Of a stretch of DNA of 64,000 bases, positions 39,501-51,500 are shown piece by piece. Made by a program: the position numbers and the translations under genes. The notes under the pieces were generated by a model, which did not search any database, had not been told where the DNA came from, and saw nothing but the letters and a program-made list of their open reading frames with translations. This DNA comes from Antedon mediterranea (Eukaryota > Echinodermata > Crinoidea > Comatulida > Antedonidae), in the NCBI RefSeq assembly GCF_964355755.1, contig NC_092680.1, forward strand, positions 9,775,001 to 9,839,000, given 5' to 3'. The number at the start of each line of letters is the position of its first letter. Positions within the stretch are counted from its first letter, which is position 1.

Positions 39501-42500
39501 AAAACAAAACTGTGGTTGATTTGATGATTTAAATAATAATTTTTTTTTTATTAATATGGATTCCAGTACAGTACATTCTAACAGTAAGATATTGAAAAAT
39601 AATTATACAAAATATGTTTTAATGAAAACCTATAAAAGTGTTTGTATTTTTTTCATAGAAATTGCACGCAATAGAAAATTGATTGTAAATTCTCTTATGC
39701 ACTAAAATTTGTGCAATAAAATTTGAACACTTTTACCTCTTCGGGAAGGTCATAAAGAGTAAACTCTTCCTGGTCAAACTTGGATAATGCCTTAAATGCA
39801 GCGCCAGAAACGGCAGCCTTTTGATTGGATGATAATAACCATAGCAACTCAACAACATCACATCGAAATTCCTTAGAAGATAAACATTCTTCCTATTATT
39901 ACTTTTTTAATAAAAAAAGTGTCATATTAATTTGTAGAAGCAAGTACCTTTGTAAATACATAAAGGTGGTAAATACTAATAATATTATTAACACACCTGA
40001 GTGACACACACTCGTAAAACCATAAATAAACAGGTACAATAACACAATTAAAAATATATTTGAAATGCACAAATGGAAGGAACTGAGAATAGATTAAAAC
40101 GTTTCTTTTGCAATGTTTGCAGTGTCTACAAAAAAGCAATATTAGGTGCTCACTATGAATATACAAATACTGTACCTCATATTCCTCAGTATTGACCACA
40201 AGACTTGGAACAAGAGACAATAACTTGCAAAGGCTCACTTGAACCAGCATACTATGGATATGAATATATTAAGTTAAGTTAAGTATTTGGATTCCTACCT
40301 GTACAAGCATTTATGTAAAAAATGCAGAGTATTTCAATTATTTTTTTTTCAGTGGCACAATATACAATATCTTTAATAGGGTCAATTTAATTACCGAAAA
40401 AAACGGAAAATGACCGAAAACAAATTTGTATAATATTTTTTTTAATATCACCTTCTACTGATGGGTGTTTCTAAAGCTAAGACCATGCAGAGAGAAAACT
40501 GCGTGCGCAAAAGCTAAGGAAGACCCGACGAAATGGTAGTTTTTTTTACTGAATAGATTTTATTGTGAATCGTTATTGGGAGCGTGTTTTAAGTATACTT
40601 ATATATACATAGTCACTAATATTAATCTACAATTAAATTGATCATGATTAACGTATTCACAATTAATGTACATGCGTTGGTTTCTGGATCAAAAATCGGA
40701 AGATTAAAATCAAAATCTGTTTATAGTAAAATCTGTACCGAAAGTACGAACCAACTTTATATACCATCGAGTACAAATTCTAAAAGTAAGGCGCGATTTA
40801 CCGAATTTTGCCCTTACGTAAATTTATATATAGATAAGGCTGTCTAAAGTTGTCAATGTTCTCTATATAACAGATATATAATACCCCACTATGACTATTA
40901 AATAATCGTTCAAAGTTGGAGTTGCAAAAGGAGGTGGGGAGGCAGAGTTCATTTGAGGGAGATGCTTATTCGAGGGATTTTTTAGTTTTAATAATATCGT
41001 AACATTTTTAATCAAATAAAATCCTCTAATAGATATAAAAAGTGGTAAAAAATTAGAACAAATCTTGGTAAATTATAGTTAACAGTGTAATGAATTCTAT
41101 TATAAATAGTATATACAATATTGTGTGTATAAATGTGGATGGGCGTTTATTAGATAGTTGGGTGGGGGGGGGGGGTGTGTAGGCGATTATTATTCAAAGT
41201 GATGTTTTATTGGGGAGGCGTTTATTCAAATAAATACTATCATTATTTAATTTAAACATCTTTTGAAACTAACTTCCGCGACAGTGTAGGCCGTTTCGGC
41301 CCAAGAAGGAATTGTTTTAGACAGCTTGCAATATGGGCCCTAATGGGACACAGATAGCCTACAGTTATTCCTGCCAGCTTACTCAATAAAACTCGGCTAT
41401 CGGGATTTAATTTTTTAACTACTGTACCTTCACCCGCGCGGTCCGATCCGAAAATAAACAAAAAACTAAAATAGCTATAGCCACTAACGACAAACGTAAC
41501 TGAAACCAGGTAGTTGCAAGGTGAACCTGTGAACTCATCGTGAACCCGGAAATTACTTTGACTGCATACAATTGAAATTGAGTTGAAAATCTACCGATGA
41601 ATCAGAAATTTTGTTTTAAAACTCTTTATAATACTGTATATTCCTAAGATAGAAATATGGAACAATATCGTAATAGTGAAAACTGTTTTACATTTCGTGG
41701 TACACCTGAGATAGTTCAGGTAGGTATACAAGGCAGAAATTTGTTACAAAGTTTTTCCATTGTGCTCGCCTATGTCAGAATTAACCATAATTTATATATA
41801 GATTCTAATTTACAGATCTCATTTCTTTTCATGAAACTGAAACTTGATAGGAGACAGGACCACAATATAAAACAAGTGTGTAAAGTTCATAAGATACATA
41901 TAGATGAGGGCGCTAGATAATTATTTTAGATTAGCCCTCTAGCGATAACCTTCGACATGATCGGAGGATGATGGCAAAAAAAACCATGTGTTAAAGATGG
42001 TTTCGTAGTTCTATAGGGGAACTAAACATCCAAAGTGTAGTTTAAAGTATAGTTTCATAGGGAAACTAGATAGATACTTTAAGATAATATTGTTAATAGA
42101 TAAAGGAAGATTTCAAGTGTACTAGGAAGGTTCAGAAGTTTCGGTACGTTTTTTCTGATTGTAATATTGATCACTAGGCCTGTGTTAATTTCACTTTAAT
42201 TAACGACTAGCGGTTCATCATGGCGACGGCTTGTCGTCTCTCTGTTCTTCAATATTGAAATTGAGAATGATCTCATTATATAACTTGTTGATGGCGATGT
42301 CGACATATTATTGTTTGTTAAATCTTTATATTGTTAACGTTTATAGGCTGAGTAGCATAAGCTACCGTCAGCAATCATAATATTGTATTATAGTAGGCCT
42401 ATATAGTTGACGTTGGTCAATTTAGACTAGCCACCACTCGGTGCATGGAGCACACGCTGTTCAGCTAGTTACGGTTGCCATGACAACAGGGATCAGCTCG

Positions 42501-45500
42501 ATTCCTCAGTTTAGGCTAATTACGTTTGTTATTGTTTTTATCATTGTTTAGAAACCTCTCAATCCTCGACCATACTCAAATTAAAGAAAGAAAGAGAAAA
42601 GAATAAAGATACTTTGACAGATTTTACTGAGCATCGTGATTGTTGTTAATATCTGCCTGACTTATCCTGTACACCTGTTAACATTTCGAAACTTGACAAT
42701 GTCAAGCACACAGAGTTCGACTAGAAGTAGCCAATTAGAGATATCAGCAGCAGAAGCAAGAGCTGAATTGGCGGTTGCTAAGGCGAGAGCTCAATATAAT
42801 AAGAAGACCTTACAGAAAATATTAGAACTTGAACAAATAGAAGAAGAGGGTAAATTAGCCGTAGCAAAAGCCCGCTCAGATGCCTTGGACAAAGAGCTAG
42901 AACGATTGTCCATTACGGCTGAGGATACACCTCAGGTACCAAATACTGATGCGGTCGATAAGGTTAGTCAATACCTTGACTCATTAGACGAAAACAAAGC
43001 GGTACAGCCTGTCTTAGAACCAGTACCACCTACATTATCACCTAATGCAACATCATGGTTTCCAAGGGCAAACCCAACTACAGATCAGACCACAGTTACA
43101 CCTACCCTTTGCAAAAAAGCCGTATACGATCCGTATACGCTGAAAACGTATACGACGTATACGGATCGTATACGATTTCACTGTTTACATTATTTCCACT
43201 CTGTTGCTCCACAAAGAGTTGGCGTCGTATACGTTTAGCATACGTAACGTATACGTTGTTTATTCATGATAAGAATATCGTATACGGGACGTATACGAAT
43301 CATATACGAACAAACTAGGCCATTTTATAAATTATAATAGCAGTAATGAGTAGAATAGAGCTAAATAAAACATTTAAATTGTAATTACAACAAATACGTA
43401 CGTAGGCTCTGGCCTAGGGCTAGGCCTCTAACTAGCTAGCACCAGCCATTAGATAGGCCTAGTCTAGTAGTATTGATTATTAATAAGTAGTAGGAGCTAG
43501 AACATAAGATCATATTTATTTCTATATTTATTAGATAGCCTAGGCTACCGATAAAATTCAAACAACGTTTTTCGCAAGTAAATAAAGTACGCTAAACAGG
43601 TATACTACTAGGTAGGCCTAGAAAAAACAAGGGGCCATTTTCACAAATCGACGATGTTGTTTGCAGTTTTCCTTTATAAAATATGACAGAGGTCAGCAAG
43701 TGCAGCCGCCGCCGACGACCGAGCGTCGCTCGGTTGTCTACAGTTCCAAATCGTGGTCGACTCGGCTCCCTGGTGGCCAATCATGCATATCATCGGGTGA
43801 AACATCGGGTTCGTCGTTCTCAATTCGTCACGCCACGTGCGAGCTTTGGGTGGTCAAATTACATCGTTATGTTAAGCGATATTATTCCGCGACGTGTGTT
43901 TGTAGCAATGGAAATGGAGTAACAATAATTCGGCAATGCCGAAGAGGAAAACCATGACCCAAAACAGAAGTAAGGTCATTATAATAATTATTATTTAACG
44001 ATGAATACATTCGGATTTTGAATATATATAAATTGTATGAATTATGAATTATATATGAATAAAAAAAAAACACAATTAGTGGTGATAGTAAATACAATTA
44101 TATCGAATCTCAATTTATAGCGAACAGATTGAATTGCTTTCATTATTTCTGCTTGGTGATTAAGAAATCATAAAACATATCTTTCTTTATTTTCATGGTA
44201 TTCCAATAATTGTTTAAAAAATAACTACCCTCAACTTTAAATAACAAATTAAATAAGTCTACTAAACATTGTTGATTTCCCATGGACCCAACAATACCCC
44301 AACTATTTCATTAATAATTGTTTATTTGTAACAGTTTATTTGAAATCCTTGTCCTTTGTTAATTCAATTGTGTGACAATTAAATTAGATTGTACATGCTT
44401 ATGCTGTATATTATGTAAAAAGATGATTCATGGTATATATCAGATTCTTAAAAAAGATCAACACTTTGAATTCTTAAAATGTGTTCTATCTTTATTTGGA
44501 GTTAGACTCGTACTACATTCATTAAAATGATAAACAAATAGCCGGCAGGCGTGTGTACAGAGGGGGCTTATCAATGATGGAGGCATAAAAATGGGGGCGT
44601 AGGGTACCATTTTACCAGGGAGATGTAAAATAATTATTTAACAAACATTTAACTGGTTGGTTTTACTGCGTTCGCGTACAATTTATCATTTGGATTTTTT
44701 AAGTTATATGTAGGTTATGTTAAATTGTATTTATCAGTGACAACTCTAGGAAATTTACAGCAATTAGTTCTGTATGCCTAAAATAGTAAAATGCTCTAAA
44801 TAAAAACGTCGGAGCTTCTTTTTTGTATTTCTGGCTGTTGAATGTTTTGTTGGCACCCCCTAACTCTGCAACGATGATATCCATAATGCATCGTATTTCC
44901 ATTTCACCGTTCTTGATATACTACTAGCTAGAGTAGGTTATTAAAATAATACAATATAACCAAATCTAATATATGGGGGAAAGCTAGCTAGCTTATTTTC
45001 ACAATGAGTGTACCACAGACTCTTTTCCTTGGCGTATTTTCCCCAGGCCTAGTTAACTCTTAGTTTACTAGAGCTGCTGCAGTAGCTATAGTATACTGCA
45101 TATTCGATATATACAATTACAATATGCCTATAGCCTAGCTAGCTAGAAGTCATCGAATTTACTATCTACCTGGGCCTACTGTAACTAGGCCTACATCCCA
45201 TTTTTTATTTTTTTTTATGGTGAGTCAAAACCCGTAGCCAAAAAATCAACAATGATGATTGAAAATGAATGAAATCTGATCCATCCATGTGATGCATGTA
45301 TGCAGCGCACATAACACAGGCACGTTTTGGGCGAATTTATTTGGATCATTCCATATATATAATAGGGAGCCACATGTATTCTACATTTTTATTAAATCGT
45401 AATTTATGGATTTTACTTACTCGTTTTAAATTTAATATACTGCGGGCCCAATTTAATATTTACTTATTTATTTCCAAGTACATTAATATTATTTAAAGTA

Positions 45501-48500
45501 CTTTCAAATTAATAACAGCACATTTTGTGTGATTCACTTATTAATGGAACATACAAAAGGTAAAGAAATAGCAGAGGGGATAAGCAAGGCAGAACAGCCT
45601 GGGTGGGTTTTTATGCTTGCTAGAAAAACAACGTCTAGTAAAATACAGCACCAAATTTTCATTCGCGAAAACTATGAACTAAATCATCATAGGGAATTTA
45701 ATGTACATATACCGACTGAAAAACCCCCAAATTGTACATTAATTATTGAAGTCAAGATGCTCCTGCGATCGTAAACGTATGCTATCGTCGTCTTGTAAAA
45801 AGAGGGACAGTCCCTTTTCGCTTGGTAATACGATGCAGTTTGTATACACGCGTCGTCGTATACGGATCGTATACGGAGCGTATAATTAGGAAATTGTTTA
45901 TAAATGATCGTATACGGTTCGTATATGTTTATTATGCGGGCAGGAACTTCCGAATTGACGTATACGTTTCGTATACGAAGTGGACTTCCTATACGAAACA
46001 TATACGAAACGTATGTAAATCGTATACGTTCGTATACGGTTTTTTTGCAAAGGGTAAACCCGAAATAAGCTCTGCACCTTACCCGATTACACCTACTCCA
46101 GCCGTTGAACAGACCAATAATATACTACTACAGAATTTGATTGAAAAACAGGGAGAAGTACTGTCCCAATGGTTGATACAAACAAGTCTACCTAAAAGGG
46201 GACTTACAAAATTTGACGGCAACCCAATGGATTATGGACGATTTAAGAGAGCCTTTGAGCACGAGGTGGAAGGCAAGGTTCGCAGCGAGAGAGACAAACT
46301 GTACTACTTAGAACAATATACAACTGGTGAGGTGAATAATCTGGTCAAGAGCTATTTAGCTATGGATCCTGGAGAAGGCTTTAGACAAGCGAAGCAGGCG
46401 CTAATAGATAAATACGGTAATCCATTCAGATTGGCGGATGCCTATATTACATCATTAAAGGACTTTCCTGAGATAAAGGCAGAGGATAAAGATTCTTTGT
46501 CCAGATACTCATTACTACTTATCGAATGTAAGAACTCCATGTCCAGTCTCGATCATTTACAAGAATTAAATCATACAAGTAGCATACAGACCCTCACGTT
46601 GAAACTGCCTTACCGCATGAGAGACAAATGGAGGACCAAAACAGACCTTATTCAAGAAACCAGAAGGGTACAATTTGACGACTTTGTACTATTCGTAGAA
46701 AAACAGTCCAGGATTCTTAGTAATCCTACGTTTGGGAACATTAAAGACGAAAAGGTATCTCAGCGCAAACCACCACATAGACCAAAGGGAGCTTATGCTG
46801 CAGTCGAAGTACAAAGAGACTGTCTTTACTGCAGTAAAGGCGCACACAGAATAGAAGAATGCAGGAAATTCGACAACCTGCAAAGACCAGAGAAACTAAC
46901 CTACATTAAAGAACACAGATTATGCTACGGCTGCTTAACTACTGGTCACTTGGCTAAACATTGCAACAGTCGCCACACGTGCACCAAATGTAAGAGGAGG
47001 CACCCAACCACGCTCCACCAAGACCCAGTTGTCAACACTGAAACGACAAACAAGAATAACGATAAGCAGCCTAACCAACTGCAAGCTGCGTGTGCCAAGA
47101 TAAATCAAGGAGAATGTGCCTTGGCAGTGATCCCAGTTCGCGTAAGCGTTGGATGCTCACACCAAGTAGAAACATACGCCTTTCTAGATCCAGGGAGCAC
47201 CATTTCGTTTTGCTCAGAGGCACTCGTAAAACAACTTGGCGTTGGTGGAAGGAATGAATGTATCACCATTGACACGATGGGGTCTACGTACCGATTAACA
47301 ACAAAGGCGGTAAAGGGACTAAAGGTAACTTCCCTAGACAACAGAAATATGGAAACTGTTATACACACTGCATATACTAAGAGCAACTTACCTATTCAGA
47401 AGGGTCTTGGTGGAGCGTGGTTGGGTGCCTCCTCTTACATTTGGTGCACGTGTGGCGACTGTTGCAATGTTTAGCCAAGTGACCAGTAGTTAAGCAGCCG
47501 TAGCATAATCTGTGTTCTTTAATGTAGGTTAGTTTCTCTGGTCTTTGCAGGTTGTCGAATTTCCTGCATTCTTCTATTCTGTGTGCGCCTTTACTGCAGT
47601 AAAGACAGTCTCTTTGTACTTCGACTGCAGCATAAGCTCCCTTTGGTCTATGTGGTGGTTTGCGCTGAGATACCTTTTCGTCTTTAATGTTCCTAAACAA
47701 TCGGACATCGACAAGTGGCCACATTTACAAGGCGTAAAAATACCCCAGATAGATAAAGGTAAAGAAGTGGGTCTACTGATAGGCATGGGTGTAGCAAGTG
47801 CTTATACACCTCTGGAAGTAAAAACAGGACCTATCGACGCTCCCATGCAACCAGAACTAACCTGGGGTGGATCGTTTGGAACTTGATTGGTAACCACGAA
47901 AGTAGTCACCCATACCCAGCAAACTTCGTTGGAAGAAATGTAGAAAAGTCTACTTACGACACGTTGGAGAAGTTAGTAAAAAGGTGCACCGAGATTGACT
48001 TCCCAGAAAGTGGTTTGGATCTTACACAAAACCATTCTGTTGAAGATAAATTATTCCTCAGGAAAGTAAACGAAAGCATAGTGAAGGGACCCGACAATCA
48101 CTTTACAATTAGCCTTCCCTTTAGACGCAATGAAGTGGTCATGCCTGACAACAGACTACAAGCAGTCAAACGACTAGAGTCATTATGTCGTCGTCTGAAG
48201 GCAGATAAACCATATGCAATGGAATACATCAACTACATGGATGAATTGCTAACCAAGGGATATGCAGAGATAGTACCACCTGACGAAATTATACAAGATG
48301 GACACAAATGGTATATCCCTCACCATGGCGTTTACAATCCCCAGAAACCTGGGAAATTAAGAGTGGTTTTCGACTGTGGAGCAAGATATCAGGGAGTAGC
48401 TCTTAATGATGTTTTGTTACCCGGACCAAACCTGACTAGCAACCTATTGGGGGTGCTACTCCGTTTCAGGGAAGAAGAAGTTGCCATAATTGCCGATGTG

Positions 48501-51500
48501 GAAAAGATGTTCCACCAAGTCAAAGTACCGGAAAGTGATAGAAACTTCCTCAGATTTCTATGGTTCCCAAATGGAAACATTTATGCTACTCCCGTAGAAT
48601 ATAGAATGACCGTGCACCTATTCGGATCAACCTCGTCACCCTCATGTGCAAATAAGGCACTACAACAGACAGCAGCCGACTGTTCTATTTCAGAAATCCA
48701 AGAAAACACCAAGAAAACATTGTTACGTAACTTCTACGTAGATGATCTGTTAAAGAGTGTTGAGAATCCGGAGACAGGAGTGGAACTTATTAAGCAGCTG
48801 AGAATACTATGCCAAGATGGAGGATTTCGTTTGACAAAATGGACCAGCAATTCAAAGAAAGTAATAAACACTATACCAGAATCTGAATGGTCAAAGGAAC
48901 TTCAGTCAATTAATCTACATGAAGAAATCATACCATGTGAAAGAGCATTAGGCATTAAATGGCATCCAGAAGAAGATTATTTATATTTCGAAGCTCCAAC
49001 CAGAGAGCAACCTGTCACAAGGAGAGGAATCTTATCTACAATAAGTTCTGTTTTTGACCCAATGGGCTTAATAGCACCAGTTATCCTACCGGCGAAGATA
49101 TTACTTCAAGAAGTAATGCGAGATAACAAAGGCTGGGATGAACCCATTGGAAGAATTAAAACTTATTTCTAACATCAAGATACCAAGATGCGTTAACTTG
49201 AATTGTGCAAAGAGACCATGTCAACTCCATATGTTCGCAGACGCTAGTGAAAGGGGCTACGGAATAGTCGCCTACGTACGATGTGTAGTAGATGGAGCCA
49301 TTACCTGCAACAATCTGTATAGCCGTTCAAGAGTTTCACCACTCAAGCGAATGACAATACCACGACTTGAGGTTACAGCAGCGACATTGGCGGTTAAGAG
49401 TGCAAGCTTAATCCAATCTGAAATAGATTACAACTTTGACGATATCCTTTTCTGGACTGATAGCATGTTGGTGATCAACTATATTAACAATGTGAGTACA
49501 AGATTCAGTACCTTTGTTGCTAATCGACTAAATGTTATACAAGAAGGATCTACTACGAGTCAATGGAGACATGTTGGTACTAAAGATAACCCTGCTGACA
49601 TCGCCTCAAGAGGACTGAAACTAGGAAGAATCGAAAATGAGAAAATGTGGTTACGAGGGCCGGAATTCCTCTGGCAGGAAACAAACCAGTGGCCTCAACA
49701 AATTCAAGGTAGCCATAATTTGAAGATAGATGATCCTGAAGTCAAGAAGGTTGCATGCCCAGTCTTGCCTTATGCTGATACACTAGAAACCTTGGCGAAA
49801 CACTATTCATCTTGGAGTCGCCTACGTAGAGCCACCGCCTGGATGATAAAGTTAAAACAGGTTCTTCGCAAGAAGGATGTAGACAGAAAATATCTGACGG
49901 TATCCGAACTAGAAGCAGCTGAAGTGTCTCTCGTAAGAAATGTTCAAAGAAGGAGTTACATAGAAGAGATTAAATCATTGGAAGCTGGTAATCAAATCAA
50001 GAAATCAAGTCCATTAGTAAAACTTGATCCATTTTTGAAAAATGGCGTTCTAAAGGTAGGAGGTCGCTTGAGAAGAGCAGAGTTGGGTTCGCCTAAACAC
50101 CAAATGATCCTGCCTAAGAACTCTCATGTTTCTCAGTTAATAATACGAGAGATGCACAGAAATCTTGGCCATTGTGGCAGAAACCAAATCATAACGCACC
50201 TGAGGAAAAAATACTGGATACCTCAAGTGATCTCTGCTACCAGGAAATTAATCAGCAAATGCGTACTATGTAGAAGGTACCACAGAAGAGCGGAAAACCA
50301 GAAAATGGCCGACCTGCCGAGTTGTAGAGTAACTGTTGGTGAAAACCCATTCTCACATACTGGAATGGATTACTTTGGACCCTTCGATATAAAAAGGGGA
50401 AGAACTATACATAAGAGATATGGAGTAATATTTACCTGTTTGAAAACTAGAGCAATTCACTTGGAAGTATCTCACTCATTGACGACCACTAGTTGCCTCA
50501 ATGCTCTTCAAGTCAAGTCAAGTCAAGTCAAGTATCATTTATTATCATTTGTTTTAGGAAAAACATAGAAATTCTGTTTGCTCTGTTGGCGGAGCACAAT
50601 ATCCAACGGACACAACACGAACTCAAAAACAAAAACATTACAAAAAAAAAAGTGTCTACATCATATTTAAGGCTCTAATAGATCCTGGAAAGAAACTATT
50701 TGTAAATCGTGCCTTATTGGCCTTAATAGAACGAAATCGCCGACCGCTGCGCATCAACTGGAACATACTAGAGGCCGGATGAAATTGATCATCTTTGATA
50801 GCCACTGCCTTTTTCAGAAGACGATCCGAAAATATGTTCTCCAAAGGCAGTTGTGCAGATCCAATTATACGCGATGCGGTCTTGACTATTCTATTTAGGT
50901 CACGCTTTTCATTTTCGGTAGCGCTACCGAACCATACCGTTAAAGAATACGTTATTACACTCTCTATAACTGACCTATAGAAGGACGACATTATTTCAGA
51001 GTTTATACCAAATGATTTAAGTCTACGTAGGAAGTAGATTCTTCTTTGGGCCTTTCTAATAATGTTACGTGTGTTAATATGCCACTTCAGATCATTTGAA
51101 ATATAAATACCCAAGAATTTAAATTCTTCTACAAACTCAACTGATATACCATTAATAAATATTGGATATTTGACATTAAGTGATTTACGGAAGTCTACAA
51201 CCATTTCTTTAGTCTTAGATACATTCAAGAACAGATTGTTTTCGTTACACCAGTCTACAACTCGTTTAACTTGGTTGCGATAATTAGACTCATCACTGTC
51301 ATCATTGATTAGACCTACAATGGTAGTATCATCCGCAAATTTAGCGATATGACAGTTACTGTAGTAGGTAACACAGTCATAGGTAAATAAAGTAAAAAGA
51401 AAGGGCGACAGTACACAGCCCTGTGGTACACCTGTATTTATAATACGCTTATCTGATATAATGGTACCCACTTTATAGTACGTTGGGGTCGATCAGTTAA

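Larger units (their letters stand above)
43105..46054. mobile_element. 2.95 kb TA-flanked DNA transposon with CGTATACG arrays
   Basis: Terminal inverted repeats of about 24 bp start CCCTTTGCAAAAAA and continue GCCGTATACGA. TA duplicates at 43103-43104 and 46055-46056 mark the target. Both subterminal regions (about 200 bp left, 280 bp right) carry many copies of the palindrome CGTATACG and one-base variants, probably transposase-binding sites. Removing the insert with one TA leaves the surrounding gag frame uninterrupted, which confirms the ends. The TA target allows Tc1/mariner or ISL2EU-like families; I cannot assign one. The interior has a CpG-rich block (43690-43900) and two possible exons. 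Confidence 0.85.

Noticed and set aside
43660-43900. CpG island promoter of a host gene
   Set aside because: The block is inside the transposon bounded by TA duplicates, so it arrived with the element; any promoter role belongs to the element or its captured DNA.
43592-43957. Overlapping frames on both strands in the CpG-rich block
   Set aside because: Overlap on both strands is explained by GC-rich composition with few stops; only the ATG plus splice donor at 43936-43970 was kept, as a weak candidate.
45822-46054. N-terminal 78 codons of the long plus-strand frame running to 47474
   Set aside because: They lie in the right end of the CGTATACG transposon; the real gag sequence starts at the TA target at 46055.
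47392-47724. Minus-strand 110-codon frame with zinc knuckles
   Set aside because: It is the translation of the inverted copy of the BEL zinc-knuckle region, not a separate gene.
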